Positions 34,291 to 44,108 are shown, counted from the stretch's first letter. The stretch is 64,000 nucleotides of DNA from JBEBSD01 sp040394475 (GCA_040394475.1 JBEBSD010000001.1:147793-211792); one strand, 5' to 3'. Program-made: numbers and translations. The notes: a model not told the origin generated them from the letters alone.

Positions 34291-34980
34291 ATGAAAAAGC
34301 TTATAACAATAGGGGTATCCCTGATGATGGTTATCAATAGTTGTCGAGAGAAGGAGCTGCCTGCGCCTGATGCGGATAAGAACAGGCTGATTGGCCAACT
34401 GCTTGAGGAGACGCAATACCGGAATGGTTATGTTTCGTTTGCCCAGGTCAGAAAAGAACAATCGGCAGTGGCTGTGAAGGAAAAGGAGGCACTTCTCCAC
34501 GCTTTAACAGGTGACCGGAGGGATATCTCGTTTGTTAAAACAATCGTAACCATCCCAAGTAAGCGGAATGAAAATAGCTATCAGGAAAAATATCAGCTAT
34601 ACAAAGGTGACATTATGCTAAGAGGAGGTGAATATAATTTCCATTTCGCGGAGGATACAATCCGTTTTATTTACGGCTTTTTCGCTATTATCGCCGCTGA
34701 AAAGTTTGCCAAAAAATACAGTGCGCAGCGCTGCGCTGCGGCAGCAATGAACTATTTCAACAGCTCGCACGGAATAAATGACGCGGCAGAAGCTACGGCA
34801 GGAAAAGCGGGAGATGCCGTACCTGTTTATTACTTTGATTATGCGCTGGAAAAATACCGGCCGGCCTACGAGGTCCGGGTAACTTCAAAAAATTGGGCTT
34901 ATTCCGAAAATATTTTCGTCAGTGCTGCAAACGGGGCGTTTCTGGGAGCTGAGAATTTGGTACCTACTCTCTATTTTTAG
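34291..34980 (+). CDS. Lipoprotein of unknown function between sigma and fecR
   Basis: 229-aa protein with a signal peptide and lipobox VINSC (Cys18). I do not recognise the family. The mature part is mixed helical and beta. The C-terminal 50 residues (VPVYYFDYALEKYRPAYEVRV, then ENIFVSAANGAFL) resemble the beta-hairpin pattern of PepSY/FTP propeptide-type domains, but weakly. An in-frame Ala-rich stretch (AQRCAAAAMNY) is coded by a CAGCGCTGCGCTGC-like repeat. Its position between the sigma factor and fecR is atypical, and inverted 38-bp repeats flank it. It may therefore be an inserted gene rather than part of the signalling circuit. Confidence 0.8.
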   Translation: MKKLITIGVSLMMVINSCREKELPAPDADKNRLIGQLLEETQYRNGYVSFAQVRKEQSAVAVKEKEALLHALTGDRRDISFVKTIVTIPSKRNENSYQEKYQLYKGDIMLRGGEYNFHFAEDTIRFIYGFFAIIAAEKFAKKYSAQRCAAAAMNYFNSSHGINDAAEATAGKAGDAVPVYYFDYALEKYRPAYEVRVTSKNWAYSENIFVSAANGAFLGAENLVPTLYF

Positions 34981-35100
34981 GATAAATGGGTCCCTTGGGG
35001 CCCAATTCCCGGGTTCGACTCCTGGGTTCGACTGTGCTCACCCAACCACCCATCGTGTCCCGCGCCCATTCCCTATTCCCCATTCCCCCCCCAAAAAAAA
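34981..35100. repeat. Composite intergenic repeat, right copy (inverted)
   Basis: Reverse-orientation copy of the 38-bp module at 35019-35056, then a CCCATTCCCTATTCCCCATT stretch of the third repeat module seen at 57360 and 63900, then a C run and an A run leading into the fecR promoter region. Confidence 0.85.
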
Positions 35101-35110
35101 TCAACACCAA

Positions 35111-35138
35111 GTTTAGGGTAATCCCCGAGTTGTACGTC
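35111..35138 (+). promoter_or_regulatory. Candidate ECF-sigma promoter of fecR (GTTTAGGGTAA ... CGTC)
   Basis: GTTTAGGGTAA at 35111-35121 and CGTC at 35135-35138, 22 bp before the fecR ATG. An AGGG-type upstream box with a CGTC-type -10 fits ECF promoters, and autoregulation by the sigma at 33541 would be expected. A matching upstream core lies at 29252. Confidence 0.45.
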
Positions 35139-35160
35139 ATGGCCGTATACAAGCGGGATC

Positions 35161-36171
35161 ATGGATATAAAGGACTATCAGAAATTACTGGAAAAATACC
35201 TGGACGGCACCTGCACGGAAGCCGAGAAAGAGCTGCTGGACAGGTGGTACGACTCGCTACAATCCGGACTGCCGGTCGACGATACTGAATCCGAGCAGCT
35301 GGCATTGGTGCGGTCAAAATGGCTGGAGCTGGCCGAACGGCAGTCCGTTGCGGTGGAGCAAACGGCATTGCGACCGGTGTTCAGCCGCAAGCGTTTGCTT
35401 AGGTGGGCAGCGGCAGCAGCAATTTTTGCAGGGCTGATCGGGACGCAGCTGCTGACCAGGCCTGCTGTACAGTCGTCCGATCCTCCCGCACTGGCAGCGG
35501 AAATCTGGTCGGAAATAAGCAGTACCGACAAAGCGCAGATGGTCATCCTTTCCGATGGCAGCAAAGTGACGCTTATGACGGACAGCAGGATGTCCTACCA
35601 CACCGGCTTCGGGGAGGTAAAAAGGGAGGTGCACCTGTTTGGAGAAGCGTATTTTGAAGTGGCTTCCGATCCGGAAAGGCCTTTTTATGTCTATGCCAAC
35701 GGCACGGTGACCAAGGTGCTGGGGACGAGTTTTTTGGTAAATGCACGGGATCATTCCCAAAACGTGGAGGTGCTGGTTACAAAAGGGAAGGTGTCGGTTT
35801 TTCCGGCGAACCAGGGAGCTGTGCCATCGGAAGACGCCGTAGTGCTGACACCCAAGCAGCAAGTGTCGTATAATACCCGGGAACAGCGGATGGTACTCTC
35901 GGTCATTGAGCAGCCGGAGGCGATCGTCCCGCAGGAGGTTCCCCGGCAGGTAACCTTTGACAATGCACCGCTGCCGGCGCTGCTGGATGCCATGCAGGGG
36001 GCGTATCAGGTGCAGATCCGGTTTGACCGGCAGCGCTACCACGAGTGTACCATTACCACGTCCATGGAAGAGGAAACCCTGGACGAAATGCTGTCCATCA
36101 TTACCAGTCTTTTGGAGATTCAGTATACGCGGTCCGGGGATGCCCTGGTGCTTACCGGGAAGGGCTGTTAA
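35161..36171 (+). CDS. FecR-family anti-sigma factor
   Basis: 336-aa single-pass inner-membrane protein. The cytoplasmic N-terminus (1-78, MDIKDYQKLLEKYLDGTCTE) is the sigma-binding part. Residues 79-98 form the membrane helix (LLRWAAAAAIFAGLIGTQLL). The periplasmic FecR domain (about 110-235) contains the usual DGSKVTLMTDSRMSYHTGF and VHLFGEAYFEVASD. The C-terminal DUF4974/STN-like domain (about 260-330, VTFDNAPLPALLDAMQGAYQ) contacts the receptor's STN domain. It transduces the signal from the SusC-type receptor at 36229 to the sigma at 33541. A CGTC-type ECF promoter candidate precedes it. Confidence 0.95.
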   Translation: MDIKDYQKLLEKYLDGTCTEAEKELLDRWYDSLQSGLPVDDTESEQLALVRSKWLELAERQSVAVEQTALRPVFSRKRLLRWAAAAAIFAGLIGTQLLTRPAVQSSDPPALAAEIWSEISSTDKAQMVILSDGSKVTLMTDSRMSYHTGFGEVKREVHLFGEAYFEVASDPERPFYVYANGTVTKVLGTSFLVNARDHSQNVEVLVTKGKVSVFPANQGAVPSEDAVVLTPKQQVSYNTREQRMVLSVIEQPEAIVPQEVPRQVTFDNAPLPALLDAMQGAYQVQIRFDRQRYHECTITTSMEEETLDEMLSIITSLLEIQYTRSGDALVLTGKGC

Positions 36172-36228
36172 CGGTCCGGCGATACATGCAGGAGAAAGTT
36201 CAGGTTCACATTTTAATAAATCAGTTTT

Positions 36229-39200
36229 ATGAAAAAAATCGTACAGATCATGCGGAAAAGTCATCCCTTTCCACGATGCATGACAGTGTTGCCGCTGCTA
36301 TTGGTAGGGTTGGGGCTACTTTCAGCCCAGGCCGGTGAGGCGAATATTCTGGAGAAACGGATTACCCTGGAGGTAAAGAATAAGGAGATCCGCCAGGCCC
36401 TGATCCAGATGGAGCGTATGGCGGATGTTAAATTTTCCTATATCCCCAAACAGATAGAAGCGGAGCGAAAAGTTTCTCTCCGCGTGGAAAATCAACCGCT
36501 GGCCACTGTGATTGCCGATTTGGTCGACCCGCTGAAGATCGTCTATGAGGTCATCGGCGAAAAGCAGATTGTATTGAAAAGAGCCGGCCGGGTACCCGTT
36601 GAAACAGATGGTGTAAAGGAAGAAGAGGTGCTGCGGGAAGGGATCAAAGGAATGGTAAAGGATGAGGAAACAGGAGAGCCGCTTCCCGGAGTAAGTATTG
36701 TAGTAAAAGGGTCGTCTGTGGGAACAACAACCCGTATTGACGGCAGCTTTGAGCTGAATGTCCCGGAAGAGGCGCAGGTGCTGGTTTTTTCCTATGTCGG
36801 CTACACTACCCGGGAGGTCGATATCAATCAGCAGACCGAGATTCATATAGGGCTGTCGATGGACACCAAAAACCTGACGGAGGTGGTGGTGACGGCGCTG
36901 GGGATCAAGCGGGATAAGAAAGCGCTTACGTTTGCGACGGGAGAGTTGAAGGGGGCCGATTTTGCCAATGCCCGCGAAACCAACCTGGGCGCGGCCTTGT
37001 CAGCGAAGGTTGCCGGCGTCCAGGTCACTTCGTCGGCCGCCGGAATGTCGGGGGCTTCCCGGGTAATTATCCGCGGGAATTCTTCTTTATCGGGGAATTC
37101 GCAGCCCTTGTACGTGATCGATGGTGTTCCGATCGACAATTCCAACCGGAGAAGCCTGGGGTCGCAGACTTTTGGTACCGGGGTGGACGGAGGCGACGGG
37201 ATTTCGAATATTAACCCCAATGACATTGAATCGGTGACCGTCCTGAAAGGGCCCAACGGCGCGGCTCTTTACGGGCAGCTGGGCGCAAACGGGGTGATCC
37301 TGATCACAACCAAATCGGGTTCCCTTAACCGCAAGCCGACCATCCAGTACAGCGGGAGCTTTTCATCGGGAAAAGCACTGGTGGAGCCGGATTATCAGAA
37401 TGAGTACGGACAAGGGTTCAATGGTCAGTTTACCTTCTACCGGAAGGCAGACGGAACAGTCGTTGCCTATGATCCGAGCCTGTCAGGTGGGATCCCCAAG
37501 TTAAGTGGCGGCCGGAATCCTACAACCCGCGGTAGCTGGGGGCCGAGGATGGACGGACAGCTGATAGAAGATATGTGGGGTGATACAACACGTTATGCGC
37601 CTATTGAAAACCCATACGGAGCTTTTTTTCAACCGGAAAAAATGTTCATGAATACCATTAGCGTCGACGGGGGCGGGGAAAAAACAACCTATTATGCGTC
37701 GTTTACCAATCTGAAAAACGACGGGTTTCAGCCAACCAATACGCTGAAGCGGAATTCGGCTACCGTCAAAATTGCCACAGACATCGCAAAAGGCCTCAAC
37801 CTGGATGTGAAAGCCAACTATATCCGGCAGGATGTCAATAACAGGCCGCACCTGGGAGACGACGGACAAAACCCGGTATACCGTTTTCTGTACGTTCCGA
37901 GAAGCCTGAGTATGGACGGGTTGAGAAGATATGAGTATACGCTGAAAGATATTCAGAATACCCGGGATATCGGGGGAAATGGTTTTTTTGTAGGAGGGGA
38001 GAAAATATTTGAAAGTAACTCGGTAACCTCTAACCCCTTCTGGACCATCAATAACAGTCATAATGAGGACCAGCGAGACCGGTTAATTGCCTATGCAAAG
38101 CTGAATTACGAGCTGGCAAAGGGGATTTCGATCCAGGGACGGTACGGAACCGATTTCTATTATGAGCGGCAATACAGCTGGAATGCAGTCGGCACAAGGA
38201 TTGCCCAAACCGGCGACGTATCTGAGAATACGGCGTTTAACAAGGTGGAAAATGCGGATCTTTTGCTGACCGCTTCCCGCGAAATAGGGGACTTCTCCTT
38301 CTTTGTGAATGCCGGGGCCAATCACCAGAGCAACCGGTACCGGATAACCGGCAACAGCGGTTCACAGTTGTCTATTCCCGGGTTGTACGCGATTGGCCGG
38401 ACGTTGTTGAATAATCCGAGCCTGGGAGTTTCCGAATACGATATCAACTCGGTATACGCGGCGGCTAACTTCGGGTATAAAAACATCTGGTTTCTGGATG
38501 TAACGGCTCGGAACGATTGGTCCTCTACCCTCCCCGCGCAGAACAATTCGTTTTTTTATCCGTCTGTCGGCGGAAGCGTGGTCCTGAGCGATGCCCTGAA
38601 TATCCGGGGGGAGATTCTGGATTACGCCAAGATCAGGGCCTCCTGGGCGCAGGCCGGACGGTCGGGAGATCCTTACAATACCGTGGGGTATTTCAGCCTG
38701 AATTCCAATACGTTCCAGAATCAGCCGCTGGCGGGATATACCAATGTCATAACGGATCCTAACCTGAAAAATGAACTGAAAACTTCCTACGAGATCGGAA
38801 CGGAACTGCGTTTCCTGAAAAACCGGCTGCTCGTCGATTTTACCTACTACCATTCGGTAACCAGCAACCAGATATTATCGATAGCAATAGCCGAATCGAC
38901 CGGGTATTCGACCAAACTGACGAACTCCGGCAGAATTGAGAACCAGGGAATCGAACTGCTGCTTTCAGGAACACCCGTGCAGCTGGCGAATGGATTCAAG
39001 TGGGAATCAAGCTTTAATGTGGCAGCCAACAAAAACAAGGTACTGGAACTGATAGAGGATGTGCAGGAGTTTCAGGTGGGGTCCGACCGCAATATCCGCA
39101 TTACGGCGGTACCGGGAAAAGCGTATGGGGTTCTGAATGCGGCCGATTATGCCTATGCCCGGGACGAGCAGGGAAACCGGCTGATTGATGCCAACGGGCT

Positions 39201-39813
39201 GCCGGTTGTCAAATCCATTGCCACTATGGAAATCGGGAATGCCAATCCCAGGTGGACAGGAGGCTTTGCGAATACCTTCTCCTTCAAAGGACTTTCCTTC
39301 GGCTCACTGATTGATATCCGGAGGGGCGGTGTTATTTTCTCCCAGGGAAGGGTTCAGGAGGCGGCATATGGCACCTCGAAACGGACGCTGGATGGTCGCG
39401 AAGGCGGGCTTTTGGTTGATGGTATGAAAGCGACGCAGAACGAAAACGGGACCTGGGTCAGTACAGGAGTAAAGAACGATGTGACCACCACGGCACAGGC
39501 ATTCTGGAACCGGGTGGCGTCGGATAAGGGTTTTGCGGTCGCGGAGGAATTTATCTACGATGCCAGTTATATTGCGATCCGGGAGCTGCGGCTGTCGTAC
39601 CAGCTGCCGCTGAAGTGGTTCGAGACCCAAAAGATTGTCTCGGGGGCTTCCATTGCGTTGTATGGTCGGAACCTGGGCTACCTGGAGCGGCATACCGACG
39701 GCTTTTCGCCGGAAAATGCATCTGTGAATGTCAACAGCGGAACGCTGGGGATGGAAGGTCATTCCCTGCCGATGATGCAAACCTTTGGCGTCGACCTTAA
39801 CATCCGGTTCTGA
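36229..39813 (+). CDS. SusC/RagA-type TonB-dependent receptor with STN domain
   Basis: 1194-aa outer-membrane transporter. Signal peptide to about residue 35 (ending near LSAQAGEA); STN signalling domain about 45-120 (ITLEVKNKEIRQALIQMERM); carboxypeptidase-regulatory domain about 140-215 (IKGMVKDEETGEPLPGVSIV); plug about 230-350 with VVTALGIKRDKKAL and the SusC signature PLYVIDGVPIDN...NPNDIESVTVLKGPNGAALYG; then a 22-strand barrel ending DLNIRF. The STN domain allows it to signal through FecR to the ECF sigma. It is 57 bp after fecR and 44 bp before susD. The imported ligand, probably an oligosaccharide or peptide, cannot be named because no degradative enzyme is attached. Confidence 0.97.
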   Translation: MKKIVQIMRKSHPFPRCMTVLPLLLVGLGLLSAQAGEANILEKRITLEVKNKEIRQALIQMERMADVKFSYIPKQIEAERKVSLRVENQPLATVIADLVDPLKIVYEVIGEKQIVLKRAGRVPVETDGVKEEEVLREGIKGMVKDEETGEPLPGVSIVVKGSSVGTTTRIDGSFELNVPEEAQVLVFSYVGYTTREVDINQQTEIHIGLSMDTKNLTEVVVTALGIKRDKKALTFATGELKGADFANARETNLGAALSAKVAGVQVTSSAAGMSGASRVIIRGNSSLSGNSQPLYVIDGVPIDNSNRRSLGSQTFGTGVDGGDGISNINPNDIESVTVLKGPNGAALYGQLGANGVILITTKSGSLNRKPTIQYSGSFSSGKALVEPDYQNEYGQGFNGQFTFYRKADGTVVAYDPSLSGGIPKLSGGRNPTTRGSWGPRMDGQLIEDMWGDTTRYAPIENPYGAFFQPEKMFMNTISVDGGGEKTTYYASFTNLKNDGFQPTNTLKRNSATVKIATDIAKGLNLDVKANYIRQDVNNRPHLGDDGQNPVYRFLYVPRSLSMDGLRRYEYTLKDIQNTRDIGGNGFFVGGEKIFESNSVTSNPFWTINNSHNEDQRDRLIAYAKLNYELAKGISIQGRYGTDFYYERQYSWNAVGTRIAQTGDVSENTAFNKVENADLLLTASREIGDFSFFVNAGANHQSNRYRITGNSGSQLSIPGLYAIGRTLLNNPSLGVSEYDINSVYAAANFGYKNIWFLDVTARNDWSSTLPAQNNSFFYPSVGGSVVLSDALNIRGEILDYAKIRASWAQAGRSGDPYNTVGYFSLNSNTFQNQPLAGYTNVITDPNLKNELKTSYEIGTELRFLKNRLLVDFTYYHSVTSNQILSIAIAESTGYSTKLTNSGRIENQGIELLLSGTPVQLANGFKWESSFNVAANKNKVLELIEDVQEFQVGSDRNIRITAVPGKAYGVLNAADYAYARDEQGNRLIDANGLPVVKSIATMEIGNANPRWTGGFANTFSFKGLSFGSLIDIRRGGVIFSQGRVQEAAYGTSKRTLDGREGGLLVDGMKATQNENGTWVSTGVKNDVTTTAQAFWNRVASDKGFAVAEEFIYDASYIAIRELRLSYQLPLKWFETQKIVSGASIALYGRNLGYLERHTDGFSPENASVNVNSGTLGMEGHSLPMMQTFGVDLNIRF

Positions 39814-39857
39814 AAGGAATCACAGGCAAGCGGCTGTTTGCCGGCAAACATTACCTA

Positions 39858-41381
39858 ATGACAAAGACAATCAAAATGAAAAAATACCAATCAATTCGTC
39901 GTTTTACCGTGGCACTGGGCGTGGCAGGATTGCTGTCGGCCTGTACGGAAGGGTTTGAAGAACTGAATATTTCACCGACACAACCCGCTACGGTTCCCGC
40001 AGAATACATACTTTCCAACGTCCAGCTGAGTGGATTGCTTACAGAAGGCGCCAATTGGTGGCAGGTAGGGTCCTGGGTACAGCAGTGGGCAAGCGGATCG
40101 TTATCGGCGCCTTCCCAATACCAGGAAGACCGCGACATTTACGAAACCCGTAACTGGGCGGCACATTATGGTTATATTCATAACTTGTCCCAAATACGGA
40201 ACCGTCTGCTGAAAGGCCAGGAACAGCTTCCGTCGGGCCGTACAAAACTGGCGATTGCCAGGATCAATGAAATTTATATCTGGCAGCGAATGACCGATTT
40301 CTGGGGAGATATCCCTTACTCGGAGGCGGGACTTCCGGAGGCTGAGCTGATCCTTACGCCTACCTATGATACGCAGGAGACTATTTATAAAAGTCTCCTG
40401 GCCGAGCTGGACCTCGCTATGGCCAGTATGAGTGCGGCCGATGAATCCTATGGAAATGCCGACCTGGTTTATAAGGGAAATATAACGTCGTGGCGGAAGT
40501 TCGGAAACATGCTCAAACTACGGCTGGGCTTCCGGATGCGTTATGCGGACCCTGCCCTGGCGCGCAAGACCGTGGAAGAGGCACTGGCGGGACCCATTTT
40601 TACCGGTAATGAGGATAACGCTGCCATGCCTACCAATCCCCAGGATGGTTTTGCACTGGGTTACCACCCGGCGATCGGAGGTTACAACGGTAGTAAGGAA
40701 CTGAACCAGATGGGTGAGCCGTTTATTGCCATGCTGCTGGAGAAGGCAGACCCACGTTTACCGAAAATTGCCGAACCGACCGAAAATTCGAAGAAGGCCG
40801 GAAACCCTATTTACCGCGGACTCGGCGTTGCACTGGGACAAAACGTGATTATTAACCGGGATGATTATTCGTACGGTACCATTGCGATTTACAACGACCG
40901 GAAGTACACGTTTCCGTATGTGTTTATGAGTTATTCCGACCTGTGTTTTTACAAGGCAGAAGCCGCCCTGCTGGGGTGGGCCGGATTGAGTCCCGGCGAA
41001 GCCGAAAAATTCTATCAGGACGGGATACGGGCTGCCATGAAAGTAGCGCCTTACAGCATTCCGGATGCTGATATAAGTAATTACCTGGCCCGGGAAGGAA
41101 CGCTGACCGGAACGGAGGAGCAGCAATTGGAACAAATCATGAATGAGAAATGGATCAGCCTGTTCATGCGTCACTACGAGGCGTATGCCGAATGGAGACG
41201 TACCGGCTACCCGGCGCTGAAACCGGGTCCTAATCTGGGAGTTACGAACGGAACCATCCCGAGAAGAGCTGTTTATTCGGGCAGTGAACGGTTCCGTAAT
41301 CCGGATGAATACCAGGCCGCGGCTGCCAGAATGACAAGCGGTGACAGTTACCTGAGCCGGGTATGGTGGGACAAAAAGTAG
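39858..41381 (+). CDS. SusD/RagB-family outer-membrane lipoprotein (SusD-like_2 type)
   Basis: 507-aa surface lipoprotein, the lid that covers the SusC barrel and captures ligand. Signal peptide with lipobox LLSAC; the mature part starts CTEGFEELNISPTQPATVPA. The TPR-like helices and the SusD-like_2 ending RRTGYPALKPGP...PRRAVYSGSERFRNPDEYQAA...DSYLSRVWWDK are typical. Start is ATG 39858 or the in-frame ATG at 39876. It is the last gene of the sigma-FecR-SusC-SusD operon. No glycosidase or peptidase follows, so substrate remains open. Confidence 0.95.
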   Translation: MTKTIKMKKYQSIRRFTVALGVAGLLSACTEGFEELNISPTQPATVPAEYILSNVQLSGLLTEGANWWQVGSWVQQWASGSLSAPSQYQEDRDIYETRNWAAHYGYIHNLSQIRNRLLKGQEQLPSGRTKLAIARINEIYIWQRMTDFWGDIPYSEAGLPEAELILTPTYDTQETIYKSLLAELDLAMASMSAADESYGNADLVYKGNITSWRKFGNMLKLRLGFRMRYADPALARKTVEEALAGPIFTGNEDNAAMPTNPQDGFALGYHPAIGGYNGSKELNQMGEPFIAMLLEKADPRLPKIAEPTENSKKAGNPIYRGLGVALGQNVIINRDDYSYGTIAIYNDRKYTFPYVFMSYSDLCFYKAEAALLGWAGLSPGEAEKFYQDGIRAAMKVAPYSIPDADISNYLAREGTLTGTEEQQLEQIMNEKWISLFMRHYEAYAEWRRTGYPALKPGPNLGVTNGTIPRRAVYSGSERFRNPDEYQAAAARMTSGDSYLSRVWWDKK

Positions 41382-41521
41382 GCAAAATGGCACAAAGTGC
41401 TGATTGTTTCTTCAGTTTTGTCAGGAAATAACGTTCCATAAGCATTGGCATTGATTTTGTAACAGAATGAATGAAAGAAAATTAGCCATTGAACCTGTTA
41501 CCAACCAAAACGTAGTTACTT

Positions 41522-41737
41522 ATGGAAACACTAGCATCTTGTTCGGAACTGTATTACCTGTCACCCACCACCCGGGAAAAGGCGTTAAGCATCGCCAGAG
41601 AATTGATGAAAGCCGGGGATATTTCCCCCAGGGAAGCCCTTAACAAAGCGATTCTGTCGGCCAGAAACTGGGCGGTTAAGAATATTAACCGGTCGGTTTG
41701 GAAGACTCTTAAGAAAGTTGAGCCCGAAATCATTTAA
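41522..41737 (+). CDS. 71-aa helical protein of unknown function
   Basis: Small soluble protein that I cannot name. The centre (TTREKALSIARELMKAGDISP REALNKAILSARNWA) resembles the KA-IA-LL / A-AIA-A-EWA helical pattern of YdaT/DUF2188-type stress proteins, a tentative likeness only. The ATG at 41522 and frame are convincing because codon usage matches the neighbours and the frame is closed on both sides. It stands between the SusD gene and a hydroxyacid dehydrogenase on the same strand, with about 140 bp upstream that contain no clear promoter. Confidence 0.65.
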   Translation: METLASCSELYYLSPTTREKALSIARELMKAGDISPREALNKAILSARNWAVKNINRSVWKTLKKVEPEII

Positions 41738-41789
41738 AATGCCGTCCTTTGTCTGAGAACCATCTGTAGGACAAACAGGTAAGCATTTT

Positions 41790-42728
41790 ATGAAAATCTA
41801 TGTACATACCCTACTGGAGGAAGGGCTTAAAGAACAGTTACAGCAGGCATTAAACAAGCGCCATCAGTTATATTTCAGGACCACCAGAGACTGCAGTGCC
41901 GGAGAGGAAACACACTTCTCCGGCGCTGCAGTTGTATTGGGCAACCCACCGGTAGAATGGTTCCGGGAATACCCTCCGGCACAGCTGCAATTCTGGCAGC
42001 TCGATTCCGCGGGTTTTGACCAGTACCGCGATGTGAAGGTTACCGCCCGGGTAGCCAATATGGGGGATTGGTTCGCCCGGCCTTGTGCCGAGACCATTAT
42101 CGGCGGAGTGCTGGCCTTGTACCGCGGCATTCCGAAGCTTGTGCGCCTGCAGCAGGAAAAAAAATGGGTGGGAGCCCCCGTGCGGCAGGAGCTGCAACTG
42201 CTTTACCGTAAAAAAGCGCTGGTCCTGGGGGCAGGAACAATCGGGGTGTCCGTCCGGACTATTCTGGAAGGTTTCGGAGCAGCTGTCCTGACGGTCGCAC
42301 GCACGTCGCCGCAGGCCGAAATCCATTCCCGCAGTGAACTTTTCGGGAAGCTTCCGGTCACCGATCTGGTCATTAATACGTTGCCCGGATCAGCCGGGCT
42401 TTATGTAGACAGGGAGTTTCTGGAACAAATGAAGCCGGGAAGTGTCTATGCGAACGTCGGGCGCGGAACAACTACTGATGAGGACGCTCTGATAGCATTG
42501 CTGCAAAACGGCCATCTTGCAGGAGCAGTGCTGGACGTAAATCAAGTGGAGCCATTGCCCGCGGAGAGCCCGCTCTGGCAGCTGGACCAGGTACTCCTCA
42601 CCCAGCATACCGGCGGGGGACAGCAGCGGGAAGACGAGGGGAAAGTTGCGTTTTTTTTGGAAAACATGCAGCAAATGGCGGTAAATGCCCCTATATTTCG
42701 TGAAATAGACCTGGAAAGAGGCTATTGA
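41790..42728 (+). CDS. D-2-hydroxyacid dehydrogenase family protein
   Basis: 312-aa cytoplasmic oxidoreductase of the NAD(P)-dependent D-2-hydroxyacid dehydrogenase family, divergent from the one at the window start. Rossmann motif VLGAGTIG lies near residue 145. Catalytic Arg is in NVGRGT, the family acid in LDVNQVEPLP, and His in LTQHTGG. The GAGTIG sequence and short length resemble glyoxylate/hydroxypyruvate reductase A-type members. It starts 52 bp after the 71-aa gene and ends 72 bp before galK on the same strand. Substrate unknown. Confidence 0.9.
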   Translation: MKIYVHTLLEEGLKEQLQQALNKRHQLYFRTTRDCSAGEETHFSGAAVVLGNPPVEWFREYPPAQLQFWQLDSAGFDQYRDVKVTARVANMGDWFARPCAETIIGGVLALYRGIPKLVRLQQEKKWVGAPVRQELQLLYRKKALVLGAGTIGVSVRTILEGFGAAVLTVARTSPQAEIHSRSELFGKLPVTDLVINTLPGSAGLYVDREFLEQMKPGSVYANVGRGTTTDEDALIALLQNGHLAGAVLDVNQVEPLPAESPLWQLDQVLLTQHTGGGQQREDEGKVAFFLENMQQMAVNAPIFREIDLERGY

Positions 42729-42800
42729 GTAACGATCATACATTTCACTCACAGGCGGTCGGCCGGAGATGTCCGGTTTAGATTGAGGTAGCGCAAAAGG

Positions 42801-43958
42801 ATGGCAACAGTAGAACAGATCAGGCAGCGGTATGCGGAGCTTTTTGACGGACAACCCCGGGTTTTCCGCTCCCCGGGACGCATTAATATCATCGGGGAGC
42901 ATACCGATTATAACAATGGTTTCGTGCTGCCCGCAGGGGTCGATAAGGCCGTCTATTTCGCCATTGCCCCGCGAGAGGATGAACAGGTTGTTTTACATGC
43001 GCTAGATCTGAACGAATCGTATCAATGTGCCTTGAATGACTGGAGAAAACCGGAACAGGGCTGGGCCTGGTTTCAGTTGGGGGTATTGGACCAGCTGACG
43101 AAACAGCAATTGCCGGTACGGGGCTTTCAGGTGGTCTTCGGGGGAGATATCCCCGCAGGAGCAGGAATGTCGTCTTCAGCGGCTTTGGAATGCTGCCTGC
43201 TCTATGCATTGAATGCCTTGTTTGAGTTGGGATTGGACCGGCTGCAAATAGCCAAAATGGCGCAAAAGGCTGAAAATGAATATGTAGGACTTAATTGCGG
43301 TATTATGGATCAGTTCGCTTCCGTATTCGCACAGGAAGGAAAAGTGATCCGGCTCGATTGTCAAACCCTGGAATATACCTATTTCCCTTTCCGCTTGTCG
43401 GGGTATAGCCTTGTCCTTTGCGATACGACGGTGAAGCATTCTCTGGCAACGTCTGAGTATAATACCCGGAGAGCCGAATGTGAACGAGGGGTGGCGATCC
43501 TGAAAAAATACTATCCCACCATCACAAGTCTGCGGGATGTTACGACGGAACAGGTAGCGCATCACCGACTGGAACTGGGTGATGTGCTGTACCGCCGGTG
43601 CAAATTCATTACCTCTGAACTGTTACGGGTACTGGAAGCTTGTGAGTCGTTAGCGGAGGATAATGCGCAAAACCTGGGTGCATTGATGTATGCAACACAC
43701 GACGGGCTGCAATTCGATTACGAGGTAAGCTGCCCGGAGCTGGACTTTCTGGTAGGGCATACCCGGGGTAATCCGGACATTGCCGGTGCGCGGATGATGG
43801 GCGGGGGCTTCGGCGGATGCACGATTAACCTGGTTAAGACTCCGGTCCTGGAAGACTTTGAAAAAGACATCAAGCAAGCGTACAGCGAACGATTTGGAAG
43901 GGACCTGCCCTGTTACCGGGTAAGGATCGGGAACGGAACGGAGGAAGTTCTGTCTTAA
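42801..43958 (+). CDS. galK: Galactokinase
   Basis: 385-aa cytoplasmic GHMP kinase that phosphorylates alpha-D-galactose at O1. The three family motifs are complete: GRINIIGEHTDYNNGFVLPAG (galactose site), the ATP-binding GDIPAGAGMSSSAALE, and the C-terminal GARMMGGGFGGCTINLV. Length is standard. It is followed 150 bp later by galM on the same strand. galT and galE are not in the window. Confidence 0.97.
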   Translation: MATVEQIRQRYAELFDGQPRVFRSPGRINIIGEHTDYNNGFVLPAGVDKAVYFAIAPREDEQVVLHALDLNESYQCALNDWRKPEQGWAWFQLGVLDQLTKQQLPVRGFQVVFGGDIPAGAGMSSSAALECCLLYALNALFELGLDRLQIAKMAQKAENEYVGLNCGIMDQFASVFAQEGKVIRLDCQTLEYTYFPFRLSGYSLVLCDTTVKHSLATSEYNTRRAECERGVAILKKYYPTITSLRDVTTEQVAHHRLELGDVLYRRCKFITSELLRVLEACESLAEDNAQNLGALMYATHDGLQFDYEVSCPELDFLVGHTRGNPDIAGARMMGGGFGGCTINLVKTPVLEDFEKDIKQAYSERFGRDLPCYRVRIGNGTEEVLS

Positions 43959-44108
43959 ATCGTTGAAAAAGGGGTGCGCTCGTCACAAGAAATATAGTAA
44001 AAGAAGCAGTTTGGGTCCTTTTAACAGTAAGCCGTTTTCGAATAGCCATCGGGAAGGGAGCCAACAAAGGTCGATCTCAAACGATATAGATACAACTTTT
44101 CTGAACCT

